Assembly: GCA_964430365.1 (NCBI GenBank)
Contig: CAYSEU010000002.1
Location: forward strand, 1-38,448
Direction of reading: 5' to 3'
Length of the DNA: 38,448 bases
Source: JAVEVH01 sp964430365
GTDB taxonomy: Bacteria; Patescibacteriota; Dojkabacteria; SC72
The notes under the pieces are model-generated. The model searched no databases. It was not told the origin of the DNA and saw only the letters and a list, made by a program, of their open reading frames with translations. The translations under genes and the position numbers were made by a program. This document shows positions 1-8,233 of the stretch, in pieces. Numbering within the stretch: position 1 is the first letter of the stretch; every line of letters begins with the position of its first letter.

Positions 1-2
1 AA

Positions 3-29
3 CTTATGGAATTAGAAGATGAAAAGTAA
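3..29 (+). CDS. C-terminal tail of an upstream gene, possibly peptide chain release factor 1
   Basis: One frame open from the left edge reads LMELEDEK and then stops at 27-29, overlapping the start of prmC by 11 bases. A short acidic helical tail would suit the end of release factor 1, and prfA-prmC is a very common bacterial gene order. The visible part is far too short to prove identity, and the other two frames also end within 22 bases, so this rests mainly on context. Confidence 0.3.
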   Translation, partial: LMELEDEK

Positions 30-828
30 TTTAGCTCAAATATTTCGTATTCAGAAATTTTTAGATGGTATTAAATATCCTGATAGCTACCGTATAGGGA
101 GAGAGATTACTAAATATTTAACAAAGAATAAGAGAGCTAATGAGGAAAAAATACTTAGAAGATTACATGATAGTGAACCATGGGAATATATTAGGGGAGA
201 TAGTGAATTTTGTGGGAATACATTCAAAGTAACTAAGGATACATTAATACCAAGGATAGAGACAGAACAGCTAGTATATGAATGTAAAGATATATTAGAG
301 GAAGGTAATATTAAAAGCGTAGTAGATGTAGGAACAGGCTCCGGTTGTATTATCATCTCTCTAGCATATCTTCTTAAAAAACCTCCCTACTCCTTCTTTG
401 CTACAGATATTTCTACTAATGCTTTAAATATAGCGAAAAAGAATGAGCTAGCGATACTAAAAAGGAAAAGAATAAAATGGATGAAGAGTAATCTAGTTAG
501 TAGAATACCTGAATTAAAAGAAAGTACACTCTTAGTAGCTAATCTCCCATATATTCCTACTAAACAGTATGAGGAATTGGATACAAGTGTAAAAAGATAT
601 GAACCAAAGGCAGCTTTAGATGGAGGTAAAGACGGGTTAAAATACTATGAAGAGCTATTAGAACAACTAAAAAACAAAAAGATTAATATTAAGGTAATAT
701 ATCTTGAAACAGAGGAAACTATCTTTACTAAAACTAAAAAGTTGGTAAAAAAATACTACCCTAAATCTAATATCATAGGAATAAAAGATGTATTTGAAAG
801 AAACAGGTTTTTAAAGATTATTCTCTAA
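19..828 (+). CDS. prmC: Release factor glutamine methyltransferase PrmC
   Basis: PrmC methylates the glutamine of the GGQ motif in release factors, using S-adenosylmethionine in the cytoplasm. The 269-residue protein has the helical N-terminal domain typical of the family. It then has a conserved segment around residues 55-83 ending LIPRIETE, close to the family's LIPRPETE. The SAM-binding loop DVGTGSG is at 103-109. The catalytic tetrapeptide reads NLPY at 175-178 instead of the usual NPPY. Length is normal. The start sits where an upstream frame ends, suggesting translational coupling to a gene that is probably prfA. The 3' end overlaps the convergent protease gene by four bases. The family call is firm; the effect of the NLPY variant is unknown. 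Confidence 0.92.
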   Translation: MKSNLAQIFRIQKFLDGIKYPDSYRIGREITKYLTKNKRANEEKILRRLHDSEPWEYIRGDSEFCGNTFKVTKDTLIPRIETEQLVYECKDILEEGNIKSVVDVGTGSGCIIISLAYLLKKPPYSFFATDISTNALNIAKKNELAILKRKRIKWMKSNLVSRIPELKESTLLVANLPYIPTKQYEELDTSVKRYEPKAALDGGKDGLKYYEELLEQLKNKKINIKVIYLETEETIFTKTKKLVKKYYPKSNIIGIKDVFERNRFLKIIL

Positions 829-1985
829 TTAGCTTCCGCTAAAGTTACCTTTACAGTTCTAGTCTTACCACTATTCCATACTTCTAATGATATCTCATCC
901 CCTACCTTGTATGATTGTATTATATATGCGAATGATTGAGTAACTTCCTTCCCCTCTACCTTTGTAATAATGTCTCCTCTAGTTATATCTGTCTTAGCAG
1001 CAGGACTAGTGGGATCTATAGCAACTACCAAAGCTCCAGCTACTACATCCTTATAGTACATAGCTTCATACTCTGTAATCATCCTATATGAGATTCCTAC
1101 ATAAGGTTTAATAAATTTACCATATGTTCGATACTCCTCTAATCTCTGTTTTACTCTGTTAATAGGTAGTGCAAAAGATATGTTATCTGCATTAGAAGTA
1201 GTAGCAAAATTGACCCCTATTACCTTCCCTTCAGAGCTGATAAGTGGACCACCTGAATTACCTGGGTTTACAGCCGCATCTGTTTGAATTACATCCTCAT
1301 ATATCTTCGTGGTAGAACCAAACCATCCAGAAGAGGTTGTTACAGACCTATTAACACCACTGATTACCCCAGTAGTTACACTCCCTGCATACTCTCCTAA
1401 TGGATTACCAATAGCTATTACTGTTTGACCAACAAGTAATGTGTCTGAGTTACCTAATTCCAAAGAGTCCAAAGACGTAGCATCAATCTTAAGTATTGCA
1501 ATATCATTACTATCATCTCTTAATATTTCAATAACCTCGTATTCTTTTCCATCGTTTGTAATAACCTTGTATGTGGAAGATGTATCTGAAACAACATGCT
1601 GGTTAGTAATAATAATACCGTTAGGATCAACTATAAATCCTGTACCAATATTACTTACCTCATCAACTACTCCCTCTCCACTTTTTAGCGTTAATTGAGA
1701 TACAGCAATACTAACAACGGATGGGGATGCCTCTCGTACAACATTTATTATTACATTCTCTTCTGGTGTTACTGTTAATGTAATATTCTCTTTTACTTCC
1801 TCTTTCCCATCTTTATTTAATATTAAATCCTGAATATTTTCTGAATACCTAACAACAAATATAAAGGATACTAATATTACAAGTATTAATGCAAAAATTA
1901 ATAGTGATACTCCAAATACCTTTAAGTGTTTGTAGTTATCAAAATTTAATTTAGGTACTTTTGTTTTCTTCTCTTCTACTTCCAT
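825..1985 (-). CDS. Membrane-anchored HtrA/DegP-type serine protease
   Basis: This is a trypsin-like quality-control protease acting outside the membrane. The 386-residue protein starts with a lysine-rich cytoplasmic tail, followed by one transmembrane segment at about 24-45. The protease domain carries the catalytic triad: His130 in TNQHVV, Asp161 in SNDIAIL and Ser244 in NPGNSGGPL. A single PDZ domain follows from about residue 293. One N-terminal anchor plus one PDZ matches the HtrA-like form of Gram-positive bacteria more than periplasmic DegP. It follows the C-terminal processing peptidase by 22 bases on the same strand, so the two are probably co-transcribed as a surface proteolysis unit. 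Its stop overlaps the end of prmC. Confidence 0.93.
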   Translation of the reverse strand: MEVEEKKTKVPKLNFDNYKHLKVFGVSLLIFALILVILVSFIFVVRYSENIQDLILNKDGKEEVKENITLTVTPEENVIINVVREASPSVVSIAVSQLTLKSGEGVVDEVSNIGTGFIVDPNGIIITNQHVVSDTSSTYKVITNDGKEYEVIEILRDDSNDIAILKIDATSLDSLELGNSDTLLVGQTVIAIGNPLGEYAGSVTTGVISGVNRSVTTSSGWFGSTTKIYEDVIQTDAAVNPGNSGGPLISSEGKVIGVNFATTSNADNISFALPINRVKQRLEEYRTYGKFIKPYVGISYRMITEYEAMYYKDVVAGALVVAIDPTSPAAKTDITRGDIITKVEGKEVTQSFAYIIQSYKVGDEISLEVWNSGKTRTVKVTLAEAN

Positions 1986-2007
1986 CTTAATATTTTTAAC
2001 AATTTAT

Positions 2008-3225
2008 TTATTTGTTAATTAATATCATTGCCTCATTATATTGCTTATCTACACCTTTTACAAAATCTTCTGCCGTATTCTCTACTATTACATCTGGTTT
2101 TATTGGGTTATCCCTATTTAACCAACTACCATCAGGAAGTAACCATTTAAGAACTGTAATATGAATACTTGCACCCCCTCTAAGGTCTAATACCGTTTGA
2201 GCTGTACCTTTACCATATGTTTCTACACCAATTACGGTTGCCACACCATTCTGTTGTAGAGCTCCCGCAAAGATTTCAGATGCGGATGCACTACCCTCAT
2301 CTACAAGTATAACCACTTTGCTACCAAGTAATCTTCCACCACTCTCTGCATCAAATGTTTGTATATTACCTTTACCATCCTCTTGCTGAGATATAACTTT
2401 CCCAATATCCAAAAAATCATCCGCAGCATACACAGCAGCATTAAAGTATCCTCCAGGATTACCCCTTAAATCTATCAATATTTTTTTTACCTTACTTTTT
2501 TGAATATCTTCTACCACCCTGTCCCAAGCTGCGTTCCAATCTGAAAGAGATGCTTCTGTAAACCGAGTAATATCCACCAACGCTATATCCTTCCTATCAC
2601 CTACATATGAAAGCTCCATACTTGGAACAGTTATCTCCCCCCTTGTAATTTCAACCGTAATGGGTTCAAACTCCCCCTTATGTAATATCTCTAATGTAAC
2701 CACTGTACCAGCATCTCCTCTAATCTTTTGTACAATCTCATATACATTGTCTCCACTCTTAACTTCATAGTCATCAACAGCAAGAATATAATCCCCTGCC
2801 CTAATACCTGCTTCCTTAGCAGGAGAACCATCTAAAGGTGTTACAATGATAATAGCACCATCTAAATACCCTAACTCTGCTCCAATACCTTGGAACAGTT
2901 TACCCTCATTAGAATCATTAAAGCTTTCTGTTTCCTCAGGTGTAAGAAATACAGTAGCAGGATCATCATACGAGCTCACCAAACCTTTAATAGCACCATA
3001 TACTTTCTCATCTTCAGTAGCTACATCTTTTTCTACATACTTACTATCAAGTATATTCCATACTTCCCAGAATAAATCAAAATTTACACTCTTAGAGGGA
3101 TTAAAAGTAAGAATATCTGTACCAGAAGGTGCAACAAATCTTCCAAATATTACACCTATACAAAATGCTACTACCGTAAGCATTAATATACCAAATATTC
3201 TACTACTGTTACTATTTTCTTGCAT
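2008..3225 (-). CDS. C-terminal processing peptidase (S41 family, CtpA/Prc type)
   Basis: S41 peptidases use a Ser-Lys dyad to trim or degrade exported proteins from the C-terminus. A TTG at 3252 would give 414 residues. I prefer the ATG at 3225 (405 residues) because a TATAAT at 3258-3263 would put the transcript start close to the TTG. Numbered from the TTG, there is a transmembrane segment at about 19-40 and a PDZ domain at about 115-205. The peptidase core has DLRGNPGG at 261-268, the catalytic serine within GSASASE at 320-326, and Lys348 in YGKGTAQ. All key residues are present. It lies between an unrecognised gene and the HtrA-type protease, the second exported protease of the unit. Confidence 0.92.
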   Translation of the reverse strand: MQENSNSSRIFGILMLTVVAFCIGVIFGRFVAPSGTDILTFNPSKSVNFDLFWEVWNILDSKYVEKDVATEDEKVYGAIKGLVSSYDDPATVFLTPEETESFNDSNEGKLFQGIGAELGYLDGAIIIVTPLDGSPAKEAGIRAGDYILAVDDYEVKSGDNVYEIVQKIRGDAGTVVTLEILHKGEFEPITVEITRGEITVPSMELSYVGDRKDIALVDITRFTEASLSDWNAAWDRVVEDIQKSKVKKILIDLRGNPGGYFNAAVYAADDFLDIGKVISQQEDGKGNIQTFDAESGGRLLGSKVVILVDEGSASASEIFAGALQQNGVATVIGVETYGKGTAQTVLDLRGGASIHITVLKWLLPDGSWLNRDNPIKPDVIVENTAEDFVKGVDKQYNEAMILINK

Positions 3226-3281
3226 ATCAAAAATTTTAAAAGTAAGATCCAAAATCTATTATATTCCCCTTAAGGATATAA

Positions 3282-4289
3282 TTACAAATCTATAAATTCT
3301 AATAGACCAATATGTATTAGTGAAGTACCTCTCTTACCAAAATCTACTAAAGCGAAACCACTCTCCTCATCAAACTCTAATACTTTTCCAATATATCCAT
3401 ATGTTAAAAAGGAACGAGATATTACACTCTGATTTGTGTACTGTTTAACAAACCACCCCTTATGATTAATATCCAAATTAGCAAGAATATATAGTTGATT
3501 TTGCTTACCATCTAAGATAACGAATTTGTTTCTTAAAGATACAAATCTTTTTAGGAAAGCATTATCACAATGTACAGAACCAAAACCTCCTAGAATCATA
3601 ATGGGTAATCCTATCTCTCTAAACTCTGTATATGACATAGCGTATGTTAATACAGCTATAGCCCCTCTCTCAAATAACTCTATAGCTACCCTATTGTATA
3701 GATATGGACCTACCCATACAATCTTGCCCCTATAATCATCCTCTAAACCTTTCTCAGTTAATACTGTATTACCATCTCCAAGTATCTCCAAATTACCAAA
3801 CAGTCTCTCTTGGGTTTTACTACTTACTACCCCATCTACACATATTACATCAGTACTAATGAGTAACCCTTCTATTGGATCTATACCTTTTACTGTTCCT
3901 GTGAAATCACTCACTACAGTTGACTTCCTTTCTTCTCCTAAGATATCAATATACCCCTGCTTCATCCTAGATAAATCTATAATCCCACTAACAGGAGAAA
4001 ACAGTTCGAACATATTTAGACCTCCAGAAGAAACTCTTTGTGCTAGTAACTCGCCCTCTTCAATATACTCTCCATCCATTCTTAGTACATACTTCTCACA
4101 ATCTTCATTCTTACAGTTTAATACCTTAGAAATACTAAGAGATTTTTTTAGTGTACTTTCAGACTTTTCTAAAAGGATATCACCTTCCTTAATCTTTTTA
4201 CCTTTAAACATAACTCTGTCCCCCTGCTTAAGAGGAATACTAAATTCCCAATCTTTATATTTTTCAAATATCCTACTCCTTATCTCCAT
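3282..4289 (-). CDS. Unrecognised 335-aa protein with barrel-sandwich-like repeats and a KOW-like C-terminus
   Basis: I do not recognise this family. There is no signal peptide or membrane segment, so it is probably cytoplasmic. The first half has short glycine-rich turns such as KQGDRVMFKG, KEGDILLEKS and FSPVSGIIDL. These resemble lipoyl/biotinyl or RnfC-type barrel-sandwich folds. The middle (about 190-270) looks like an alpha/beta domain. The last 50 residues, with YGYIGKVLEFDEESG and ALVDFGKRG, resemble a small KOW/SH3-like barrel. Its start overlaps the end of the upstream 447-aa gene by 17 bases, so the two are very probably translated together and may form a complex. Fold suggestions are weak inference. 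Confidence 0.8.
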   Translation of the reverse strand: MEIRSRIFEKYKDWEFSIPLKQGDRVMFKGKKIKEGDILLEKSESTLKKSLSISKVLNCKNEDCEKYVLRMDGEYIEEGELLAQRVSSGGLNMFELFSPVSGIIDLSRMKQGYIDILGEERKSTVVSDFTGTVKGIDPIEGLLISTDVICVDGVVSSKTQERLFGNLEILGDGNTVLTEKGLEDDYRGKIVWVGPYLYNRVAIELFERGAIAVLTYAMSYTEFREIGLPIMILGGFGSVHCDNAFLKRFVSLRNKFVILDGKQNQLYILANLDINHKGWFVKQYTNQSVISRSFLTYGYIGKVLEFDEESGFALVDFGKRGTSLIHIGLLEFIDL

Positions 4290-5616
4290 TACCCCATATT
4301 CTTAATTTAACCCTATTCTCATGTGCGGATGGTCCATACACTATTGGCCTACTCCTCCCATCTACAACAAGATATTCATACTCTAGTATCTTTTTAGAAG
4401 ATATGTACTGTACCTGTTTAAATGGTAAATGAGAAAAAACAGTACCATTCTTTAGCTCTCCTTCTATTAGTAATTTTTCATCCCTTTGAGGAAGTTTAAA
4501 TATTTCTAAAGAAGAACCTAAGGAGTAAATCTCTTGTGGTTCTAACAGTTGAGAATATATCTTCGCAGAAAATATTATCTTACTCTTAGCCTTAGAAGGT
4601 ACCTCTGGTATTAGGAGTTTAATAGCTTTAGGTAATATATCTCCCTTAAGTACTACAATATTTTGAGACTCTTCTTTCTCAATCATGCTCTTCCCAAAGG
4701 TATACAGCTTACTATCCCTATCTATGAAGATATCAAATACTCCATCTAACTCTAATCCATCTATTACACAAAAGAGTAATTCCCTAAGTTGTAGTAAATT
4801 GGGGACTTTACCAGTAAGTATGATAGCTGTATTACTCTTACCAATTCTCTCATACTTTTTCCTATTACTCTGTTTAACAGAGAGTATTTGTAAGGTTGTA
4901 AATGCCCTAATTACATCACTTAGTAAAGAATCAGTAATATATTCATATCCATGTGCTATACAGTTAGCCCATCTATTTGAAATCTCTTCAGAGGATGAAT
5001 CTATAGAAAGAAAAGCATTTAACTTAGAACTCTTAACAAAATCTATTAACCCTATCTCATTACCCCAATCTATCTTAGAAGAAGAGAATCTTACATTCCC
5101 CTCTTTATTATTCTTACCTCTATATATCGAGAAATGAGAGAAATCTAAATCTAGCCATATGATATCATCATACTCTAACCTATCTACTAATCCCTTTATT
5201 AATACTTCCATATACCTATCATCTAATATCCTAAGTACAATATCCTTAGAAAACTCTTTTAAAGAAAAATATATGTTTTTAAAGAAAGCTTGATTATCAT
5301 CAACAACAACCTTAATACCGGATACCCCCATCTCTTCCCTTTCAAAATCCTTAACCCTAAAATCTTCACTCCACTCCCTATCTACAATATCCCAATCAAA
5401 TACTTTCTCTAAGGAATCAAAATATTCAAACCAGAAATTTTTAGTAAAAACACTATCATCTAATCTAAACTTCAAAGGAGAAAGGTCTGTTCTATCTGAA
5501 AGTATATATGTTTTTTGAGCAGAAAGATCTGTATATGCTAAATTAGCGTATATATAGTTATCTTTTATTAATATAGAAAGATATGCATTTTTCTTTAATA
5601 CAGGCAGTGTATCCAT
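4273..5616 (-). CDS. Unrecognised 447-aa protein, possible degenerate actin/ASKHA-like fold
   Basis: No family is recognised with confidence. The frame stays open to an ATG at 5667, but that ATG lies inside the terminator hairpin of the preceding operon. The ATG at 5616 (MDTLPVLKKNAYLS) is therefore the likely start, giving 447 residues. Two hydrophobic strands, YLSILIKDNYIYANLAY near the N-terminus and IIWLDLDFSHFSIYR near residue 152, plus AIILTGKVPNL near 264, are spaced like the phosphate-1, phosphate-2 and adenosine motifs of FtsA/PilM/MutL-type actin-fold proteins. The glycines expected in the phosphate loops are mostly missing. There are no membrane segments. A weak TGGTAAACT box lies at 5625-5633. 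It heads a unit with the 335-aa partner and two exported proteases. Confidence 0.78.
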   Translation of the reverse strand: MDTLPVLKKNAYLSILIKDNYIYANLAYTDLSAQKTYILSDRTDLSPLKFRLDDSVFTKNFWFEYFDSLEKVFDWDIVDREWSEDFRVKDFEREEMGVSGIKVVVDDNQAFFKNIYFSLKEFSKDIVLRILDDRYMEVLIKGLVDRLEYDDIIWLDLDFSHFSIYRGKNNKEGNVRFSSSKIDWGNEIGLIDFVKSSKLNAFLSIDSSSEEISNRWANCIAHGYEYITDSLLSDVIRAFTTLQILSVKQSNRKKYERIGKSNTAIILTGKVPNLLQLRELLFCVIDGLELDGVFDIFIDRDSKLYTFGKSMIEKEESQNIVVLKGDILPKAIKLLIPEVPSKAKSKIIFSAKIYSQLLEPQEIYSLGSSLEIFKLPQRDEKLLIEGELKNGTVFSHLPFKQVQYISSKKILEYEYLVVDGRSRPIVYGPSAHENRVKLRIWGNGDKE

Positions 5617-5650
5617 TACAAAATAGTTTACCAGTAAAAGAGAAATTTTA

Positions 5651-5677
5651 AAACAAAAAGAGGCCATAAGGCCTCTT
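5651..5677 (-). terminator. Intrinsic terminator of the rpsF-ssb-rpsR operon
   Basis: On the minus strand, AAGAGGCC, loop TTAT and GGCCTCTT form a perfect 8-bp stem (5658-5677), followed by TTTGTTTT. It begins 21 bases past the rpsR stop. It is the only textbook intrinsic terminator I found in the window. It separates the ribosomal operon from the next gene and argues against the 5667 start of that gene. Confidence 0.87.
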
Positions 5678-5698
5678 AATTTTACTAACTAATTACAC

Positions 5699-6052
5699 TT
5701 AAACATCCTTAGCTACATATGGTAAAAGTGCCATGTATCTTGCTCTCTTAATTGCACTTTTCAATTGCTTCTGATGCTTATGACATGCCCCTGATTTCTC
5801 TACAGAGATTATCTTACCTCTCACAGATGTGAACTTCTTTAATTGATATACATCTTTGTATGACACACTCTTTACACCAGAATCACACAATGGACATGAA
5901 AGATTTTGTACAATCTTTCTTCTTCTTCTCTGTTTCTTCTTTCCACCGTAGGTATCATCACTCTCTTCTTCCGTAACTACCTTCTCATCAAAAACATCAT
6001 CCAAAGAAGGAGTAACTAAACTCTTCTTTTCTATTATTTTCCCTTCCTCCAT
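5699..6052 (-). CDS. rpsR: 30S ribosomal protein S18 with extended N-terminus
   Basis: bS18 binds the platform of the small subunit next to bS6. The C-terminal half (from about residue 51) is canonical, with YKDVYQLKKFTSVRGKI and the basic helix KQLKSAIKRARYMALLPY. A CxxC...CxxH zinc-ribbon set is complete: Cys53, Cys56, Cys90 and His93, the zinc-binding type of S18. About 50 residues precede the core: an acidic stretch and then a basic patch, KKKQRRRRK. At 117 residues it is clearly longer than the usual 70-80. It follows ssb by 19 bases and is the last gene before the terminator. rplI, often next in bacteria, is absent here. Confidence 0.93.
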   Translation of the reverse strand: MEEGKIIEKKSLVTPSLDDVFDEKVVTEEESDDTYGGKKKQRRRRKIVQNLSCPLCDSGVKSVSYKDVYQLKKFTSVRGKIISVEKSGACHKHQKQLKSAIKRARYMALLPYVAKDV

Positions 6053-6071
6053 TACACAGTATTAATACAAA

Positions 6072-6539
6072 TTAAAATGGTAAATCAGTATCCTCTAAAG
6101 GATCTTCATCTGTAGCCTCTACCTCTGGGACCTCTTCCTCTACTTCTACTTCCTTTTCCTCAACTTCTTCTTTCTGTTCATCTAGACCTGCACCCTGCTT
6201 ACCTTTACTATCCAAAAGAATCATATCATCTACTCTAATCTCAGTTTTATACCTTGTAGAGCCATCCTCTGCTTCCCATGATCTGGTAGTGAGAGATCCT
6301 TCTACATATATCTTCATACCCTTTGCTAGTAACTGTTGGCATATTTCAGCCATCTTATTCCAAGCAACAATATTATGAAACTCTGCAACTTCCTTAGTCT
6401 CTCCATTTTGATCTTTCCAAGATCTATTAGTTGCTAAACCAAATGTTACTACTGGAGTTCCACCAGTGGTATATCTTAACTCTGGTTCCCTAGTTAAGTT
6501 ACCTATCAACTGAACTTTATTTAAAGACCTTGCTGACAT
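6072..6539 (-). CDS. ssb: Single-stranded DNA-binding protein
   Basis: SSB coats single-stranded DNA in replication, repair and recombination and recruits partners through its C-terminal tip. The OB fold covers about residues 1-112, with typical features KVQLIGNLTREPELRYT, FGLATNRSW and WNKMAE. A glutamate-rich linker follows, and the protein ends in the acidic tip DTDLPF, matching the DDIPF-type partner-docking sequence. At 155 residues it is normal in length. It sits between rpsF and rpsR in the classic order; the 64-base gap to rpsF holds nothing I recognise. Confidence 0.95.
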   Translation of the reverse strand: MSARSLNKVQLIGNLTREPELRYTTGGTPVVTFGLATNRSWKDQNGETKEVAEFHNIVAWNKMAEICQQLLAKGMKIYVEGSLTTRSWEAEDGSTRYKTEIRVDDMILLDSKGKQGAGLDEQKEEVEEKEVEVEEEVPEVEATDEDPLEDTDLPF

Positions 6540-6603
6540 TTTTTTGTGTATATAAATTTAACTTACCTTTAATATTAACAGCCAAAGATTAAAAAATATT
6601 GAA

Positions 6604-6960
6604 CTAAACCTCTATCTCTTTTTTCTTTATACCCTTACCCACTAATGCTGGATTATCAACCTCTATTATCATAAACCTAAGTATCTCCTGCTTTAATTGT
6701 AATAACCTTTTCATCTCATTTATATTCTTAGGAGTATGTTTAAAGTTATAAACAATGTAATACCCTTCGTTATGACCATCTATTTTGTATGAGAGATATC
6801 TTTTACCCCATACATCTACATCTAAAACCTCTCCACCATCCTTACTCATGAGTTCTGTAAACTCCTTATGTATACTCTTTCTTAAATCATCAGGTAACAA
6901 AGGTTTAAGTGCTACCATTAACTCATATGTTTTTAATTTTACATCTCTTTCTATCAACAT
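6604..6960 (-). CDS. rpsF: 30S ribosomal protein S6
   Basis: bS6 pairs with bS18 on the platform of the 30S subunit. The 118-residue protein has the family pattern: a first strand YELMVALKP, the central WGKRYLSYKIDGHNEGYYIVYNF-like region (residues about 67-88), and the strand LRFMIIEVD near the C-terminus. It is the first gene of the rpsF-ssb-rpsR operon. An extended -10 box 34 bases upstream lies between this gene and ychF, so it probably has its own promoter. Confidence 0.93.
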   Translation of the reverse strand: MLIERDVKLKTYELMVALKPLLPDDLRKSIHKEFTELMSKDGGEVLDVDVWGKRYLSYKIDGHNEGYYIVYNFKHTPKNINEMKRLLQLKQEILRFMIIEVDNPALVGKGIKKKEIEV

Positions 6961-6993
6961 CTAAATATATCTATATTTTAACTTAGCGAATGG

Positions 6994-7002
6994 ATTTTAT
7001 CA
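6994..7002 (-). promoter_or_regulatory. Extended -10 promoter of rpsF-ssb-rpsR
   Basis: The minus strand reads TGATAAAAT, the extended -10 form TGN plus a five-of-six -10 hexamer. It would start transcription about 27 bases before the rpsF ATG. The same TGNTAWAAT form recurs upstream of several other minus-strand units. No convincing -35 was seen. Confidence 0.5.
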
Positions 7003-7027
7003 GAAAAAATCACAGATTACAATTCTA

Positions 7028-8152
7028 TTAAGTATTAGCCAAAATTACAATATATTCACCATCCTTAACTATGTACTCTTTCCCATGATTCCTAATTAAA
7101 CCCTCCTCCTTAGCCCTATTCCATCCACCAATATCAATCATATCATCTACATTAACTACATCTGCTGTGATGAAGTTTTTACCTAGATCGGTGTGTATTA
7201 CACTAGCAGCACTCTTAATATTAGCACCATTTTCAATACTCCATGCGTTACACTCCTTTTCAGAACCAGTATAGAAAGTTATTAGATTTAACCTATGATA
7301 CGCACTCATAATGACATCTTCTACTGTAATAGGTTGTTTACCCAATAACTCTATATATTCATTTAACTCTTGCTCTTCCATACTAGCTAAATCAGAGAGT
7401 AATTTTACATCTACCTCTAATATATATGTGCGATCAGTATCACCAGATATCTCTCCTAATTGTTTCTTCCACTCTTCCATCTTTTCTTCTTCTAAACCCT
7501 CTTTACAGTTAAGTATAAATACCCTCTGCTTATTAGTAAGTAACCATAACTCCCTTACAATATCCCTTTGCTCACCTGTAAGCTTTATATCAATCGCTGG
7601 GATACCCTCATTTAACCCCTTAAGTACACTTTGAAGTGTATCTAACTCTAACTGCATTTCATCTGTTATACCTGGTCTAGAGTTCCTCTTAACCGTACCA
7701 TATCTCTTCTCTACACTCTCAATATCTTTAATTATTAATTCTGATTGAACAATCTCAAAATCATCTACTGGATCTACCCTGTTATACACATGTACAATCT
7801 CTTCACTTTTAAATGCTCTTAATACATAGAGTATTACATCTACCTCTCGAATATGAGAAAGGAACTGATTACCTAATCCTTCACCTTTAGATGCTCCCTT
7901 TACTAACCCTGCAATATCTACAAATGTCATTGCAGAGGGCACAACCTTTTGTGCTTTAAAAAAGCTTGCCATTCTCTCTAACCTCTTATCTGGTATCTCC
8001 ACTACTCCAACATTCTTATCTATCGTACAGAAGGGATAGTTTTGAGCAGGTACAGATTTTTTAGTCAATGCATTAAAAAGAGTACTCTTACCTGAATTTG
8101 GTAATCCAACAATACCTAGTGATAGTGTATGTGACCTTGTAACACTTTCCAT
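7028..8152 (-). CDS. ychF: Redox-regulated ATPase YchF (Obg family)
   Basis: YchF (OLA1) is a ribosome-associated P-loop protein that hydrolyses ATP rather than GTP. The 374-residue protein has the P-loop GLPNSGKST at 16-24 and the switch region VDIAGLVKGASKGEGLGN that marks the family. A coiled-coil insertion follows around 130-200, and a TGS domain occupies about the last 85 residues. Length is normal. A perfect extended -10 box lies upstream and AAAGGA directly precedes the ATG, so it is probably transcribed alone or ahead of rpsF. The call is firm; its precise cellular role is unclear even in model bacteria. Confidence 0.95.
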   Translation of the reverse strand: MESVTRSHTLSLGIVGLPNSGKSTLFNALTKKSVPAQNYPFCTIDKNVGVVEIPDKRLERMASFFKAQKVVPSAMTFVDIAGLVKGASKGEGLGNQFLSHIREVDVILYVLRAFKSEEIVHVYNRVDPVDDFEIVQSELIIKDIESVEKRYGTVKRNSRPGITDEMQLELDTLQSVLKGLNEGIPAIDIKLTGEQRDIVRELWLLTNKQRVFILNCKEGLEEEKMEEWKKQLGEISGDTDRTYILEVDVKLLSDLASMEEQELNEYIELLGKQPITVEDVIMSAYHRLNLITFYTGSEKECNAWSIENGANIKSAASVIHTDLGKNFITADVVNVDDMIDIGGWNRAKEEGLIRNHGKEYIVKDGEYIVILANT

Positions 8153-8186
8153 TTCCTTTGTACTTACTTAATATTTTAAGATTCCA

Positions 8187-8195
8187 ATTATACCA
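8187..8195 (-). promoter_or_regulatory. Extended -10 promoter of ychF
   Basis: The minus strand reads TGGTATAAT, a perfect consensus -10 with the upstream TG. It predicts a start about 28 bases before the ychF ATG. It lies in the 81-base gap shared with the divergent transglutaminase gene. Confidence 0.6.
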
Positions 8196-8233
8196 CTTTC
8201 AAAGAGGTTAATTCTAAAGTAATATATCGGTAT

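Noticed and set aside
2846..3295. Long opposite-strand frames over clear genes (for example here, 4685-5137, 10246-10758, 14881-15462, 27798-28238)
   Set aside because: They are shadows of well-supported genes, with no recognisable motifs, no sensible composition and no start signals.
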